Origin: Aminicenans sp964648465
Lineage (GTDB): Bacteria; Acidobacteriota; Aminicenantia; Aminicenantales; Aminicenantaceae
Length of the DNA stretch: 64,000 bases
Assembly (NCBI GenBank): GCA_964648465.1
Contig: CAZYMU010000001.1
Coordinates: 1-64,000, forward strand
Reading direction: 5' to 3'
This document shows positions 63,226-64,000 of the stretch, piece by piece (the stretch's first letter is position 1; each line of letters opens with the position of its first letter). The translations under genes were made by a program, and so were the position numbers. The notes under the pieces are model-generated. The model ran no database searches, was not told the DNA's origin, and saw only the letters and a program-made list of their open reading frames with translations.

Positions 63226-63888
63226 CTATTCAGTACATGGAGAGATTAACCCTTTGTTTTGTAGAGAAAATTTATATTTTGTTATATCGAAATAGCATCG
63301 TTTCTTATTAGATCCGGAAAGGTGTGCTTTGATTTTATCAAGATCATCCGATTTATTTATATTGCACCAAAGGGAATCTTCAAAAAAATCTGCTGGAACA
63401 AATGCCATTTTAGTGTTCGGGATTATATCGATGACTCTCCGTTTTTTGGATCTGAGTGTTTCGATAATATTAGGAAGACAGGACTTGGAATAAATAGCAA
63501 ATAGCGGCTCAAAACCTTTTTGTGATCGTGGAATGATGGCTTCGGCTTCTTGATCGTAGGTAATCAGTGTTTGAATAGAAGGCTCTGTGATAAACGGCAT
63601 GTCGCAGGGGACAATAAAGGTGCGTTTATAAGAGCTTTGACTCAAAGCCGTAGCAATTCCCTGAAGAGGACCCAGTCCTAGCATTTTGTCCGGGAAGATT
63701 GGAATATTCAGAAAGCTGTATGGTTTTGAGTCATTGGTAATGATGAAAACTTCATCCATCAGAGGGTTGATCATTCTTAATGTGTGCTCGATAATCGTTT
63801 CTCCTTTGATTTTGAGCAAGCCTTTTTCAATGCCGCCAAGGCGGGTTGCTTTTCCCCCTGCGAGTATCGCTCCGCTTATATTCTGCAT
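63226..63888 (-). CDS. mobA: Molybdenum cofactor guanylyltransferase MobA
   Basis: 220 residues. SGAILAGGKATRLGGIEKGLLKI is the nucleotide-binding motif, LGPLQGI the second loop, and VPCDMPFI the metal-binding Asp motif. It transfers GMP to molybdopterin for bis-MGD enzymes such as formate dehydrogenases. The C-terminal extension from about 190 (SNKKRCYFDITKYK) is unusual. It and the mobB gene are on opposite strands, 3 kb apart. Cytoplasmic. Confidence 0.88.
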   Translation of the reverse strand: MQNISGAILAGGKATRLGGIEKGLLKIKGETIIEHTLRMINPLMDEVFIITNDSKPYSFLNIPIFPDKMLGLGPLQGIATALSQSSYKRTFIVPCDMPFITEPSIQTLITYDQEAEAIIPRSQKGFEPLFAIYSKSCLPNIIETLRSKKRRVIDIIPNTKMAFVPADFFEDSLWCNINKSDDLDKIKAHLSGSNKKRCYFDITKYKFSLQNKGLISPCTE

Positions 63889-63926
63889 GTTTCTAGAAAT
63901 TTAATTGAAACTTGTGTCGAAATTAA

Positions 63927-64000
63927 TTATTGTTTTCCAAACCGATCGACTATTTCTTTTGTGACGGCTTTTATTCCTATATTGCTGGGACAGACTTCAT
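63927..64000 (-). CDS. C-terminus of an unidentified protein, cut by window edge
   Basis: Read on the minus strand, the last codons are EVCPSNIGIKAVTKEIVDR followed by FGKQ and a stop; only 23 residues are visible. It lies 38 bp upstream of mobA in the same direction, so it probably belongs to the same unit. I cannot name it. Confidence 0.5.
   Translation of the reverse strand, partial: EVCPSNIGIKAVTKEIVDRFGKQ

Noticed and set aside
1..64000. CRISPR arrays
   Set aside because: No regularly spaced 25-40 bp direct repeats were seen; the repeats present are single dispersed copies.

Overview
The window reads as a moderately AT-rich chromosomal stretch from a Gram-negative, mainly anaerobic, peptide- and carbohydrate-using bacterium. 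Two outer-membrane beta-barrels, several lipoproteins, a DsbD and Tat/Sec-exported enzymes imply two membranes. The mix of secreted S9 peptidases, gamma-glutamyltransferase, a POT peptide transporter, sodium symporters and many short intergenic repeats suggests something like Candidatus Aminicenantes or a relative. That taxon is an inference from gene content, not something the sequence proves.

Layout. 0-0.2 kb: tail of an ISL3-type transposase. 0.4-3.3 kb: DUF6506, class III aminotransferase and DapB-like dehydrogenase, probably one operon. 3.4-8.6 kb (minus): POT transporter, an M28-like lipoprotein with a damaged active site, and DsbD. 8.9-12.4 kb: NCS1 permease, DUF1177 and class I aminotransferase, an apparent uptake and catabolic unit. 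12.5-14.4 kb (minus): TSUP transporter and a Tat-exported aldo/keto reductase with a ferredoxin tail. 14.6-25.8 kb: RecB-like nuclease, S9 peptidase, alkaline phosphatase, HpcH-type aldolase, TPR protein, sirtuin and two GT4 glycosyltransferases. 25.9-32.1 kb: gamma-glutamyltransferase and two S9 peptidases. 32.3-41.0 kb: a glycoside-use locus with a porin, two SSS symporters, a serine hydrolase, three small membrane proteins (two under 45 aa) and a beta-mannosidase. 41.2-50.8 kb: FAD oxidoreductase, glucose-6-phosphate isomerase, TSUP, an SH3-like protein, a PurF homologue without its catalytic Cys, DUF4097 and DUF3014 proteins and a radical SAM protein. 51-55 kb: COG2426 membrane protein, surE without a standard start codon, tRNA-Pro, a MerR regulator, a repeat-flanked non-coding segment and rarA. 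55-64 kb: a large PQQ/VPS10-type lipoprotein, an HD protein, and a molybdenum-cofactor/formate group (MobB, membrane protein, FNT channel, porin, MobA).

How it fits together. Extracytoplasmic peptidases, gamma-glutamyltransferase and the POT carrier would feed amino acids to the aminotransferases. The porin, symporters and mannosidase would handle beta-mannosides, with glucose-6-phosphate isomerase linking to glycolysis. MobA, MobB and FNT point to a molybdenum or tungsten formate enzyme beyond the right edge. The least expected material is non-coding: a family of palindromic repeats (core TGAATWATTCA) placed at stop codons, start codons and intergenic gaps; a 265-bp element bounded by inverted copies of it; a 557-bp segment bounded by direct copies; and a second family built on ACCAGGTACC.
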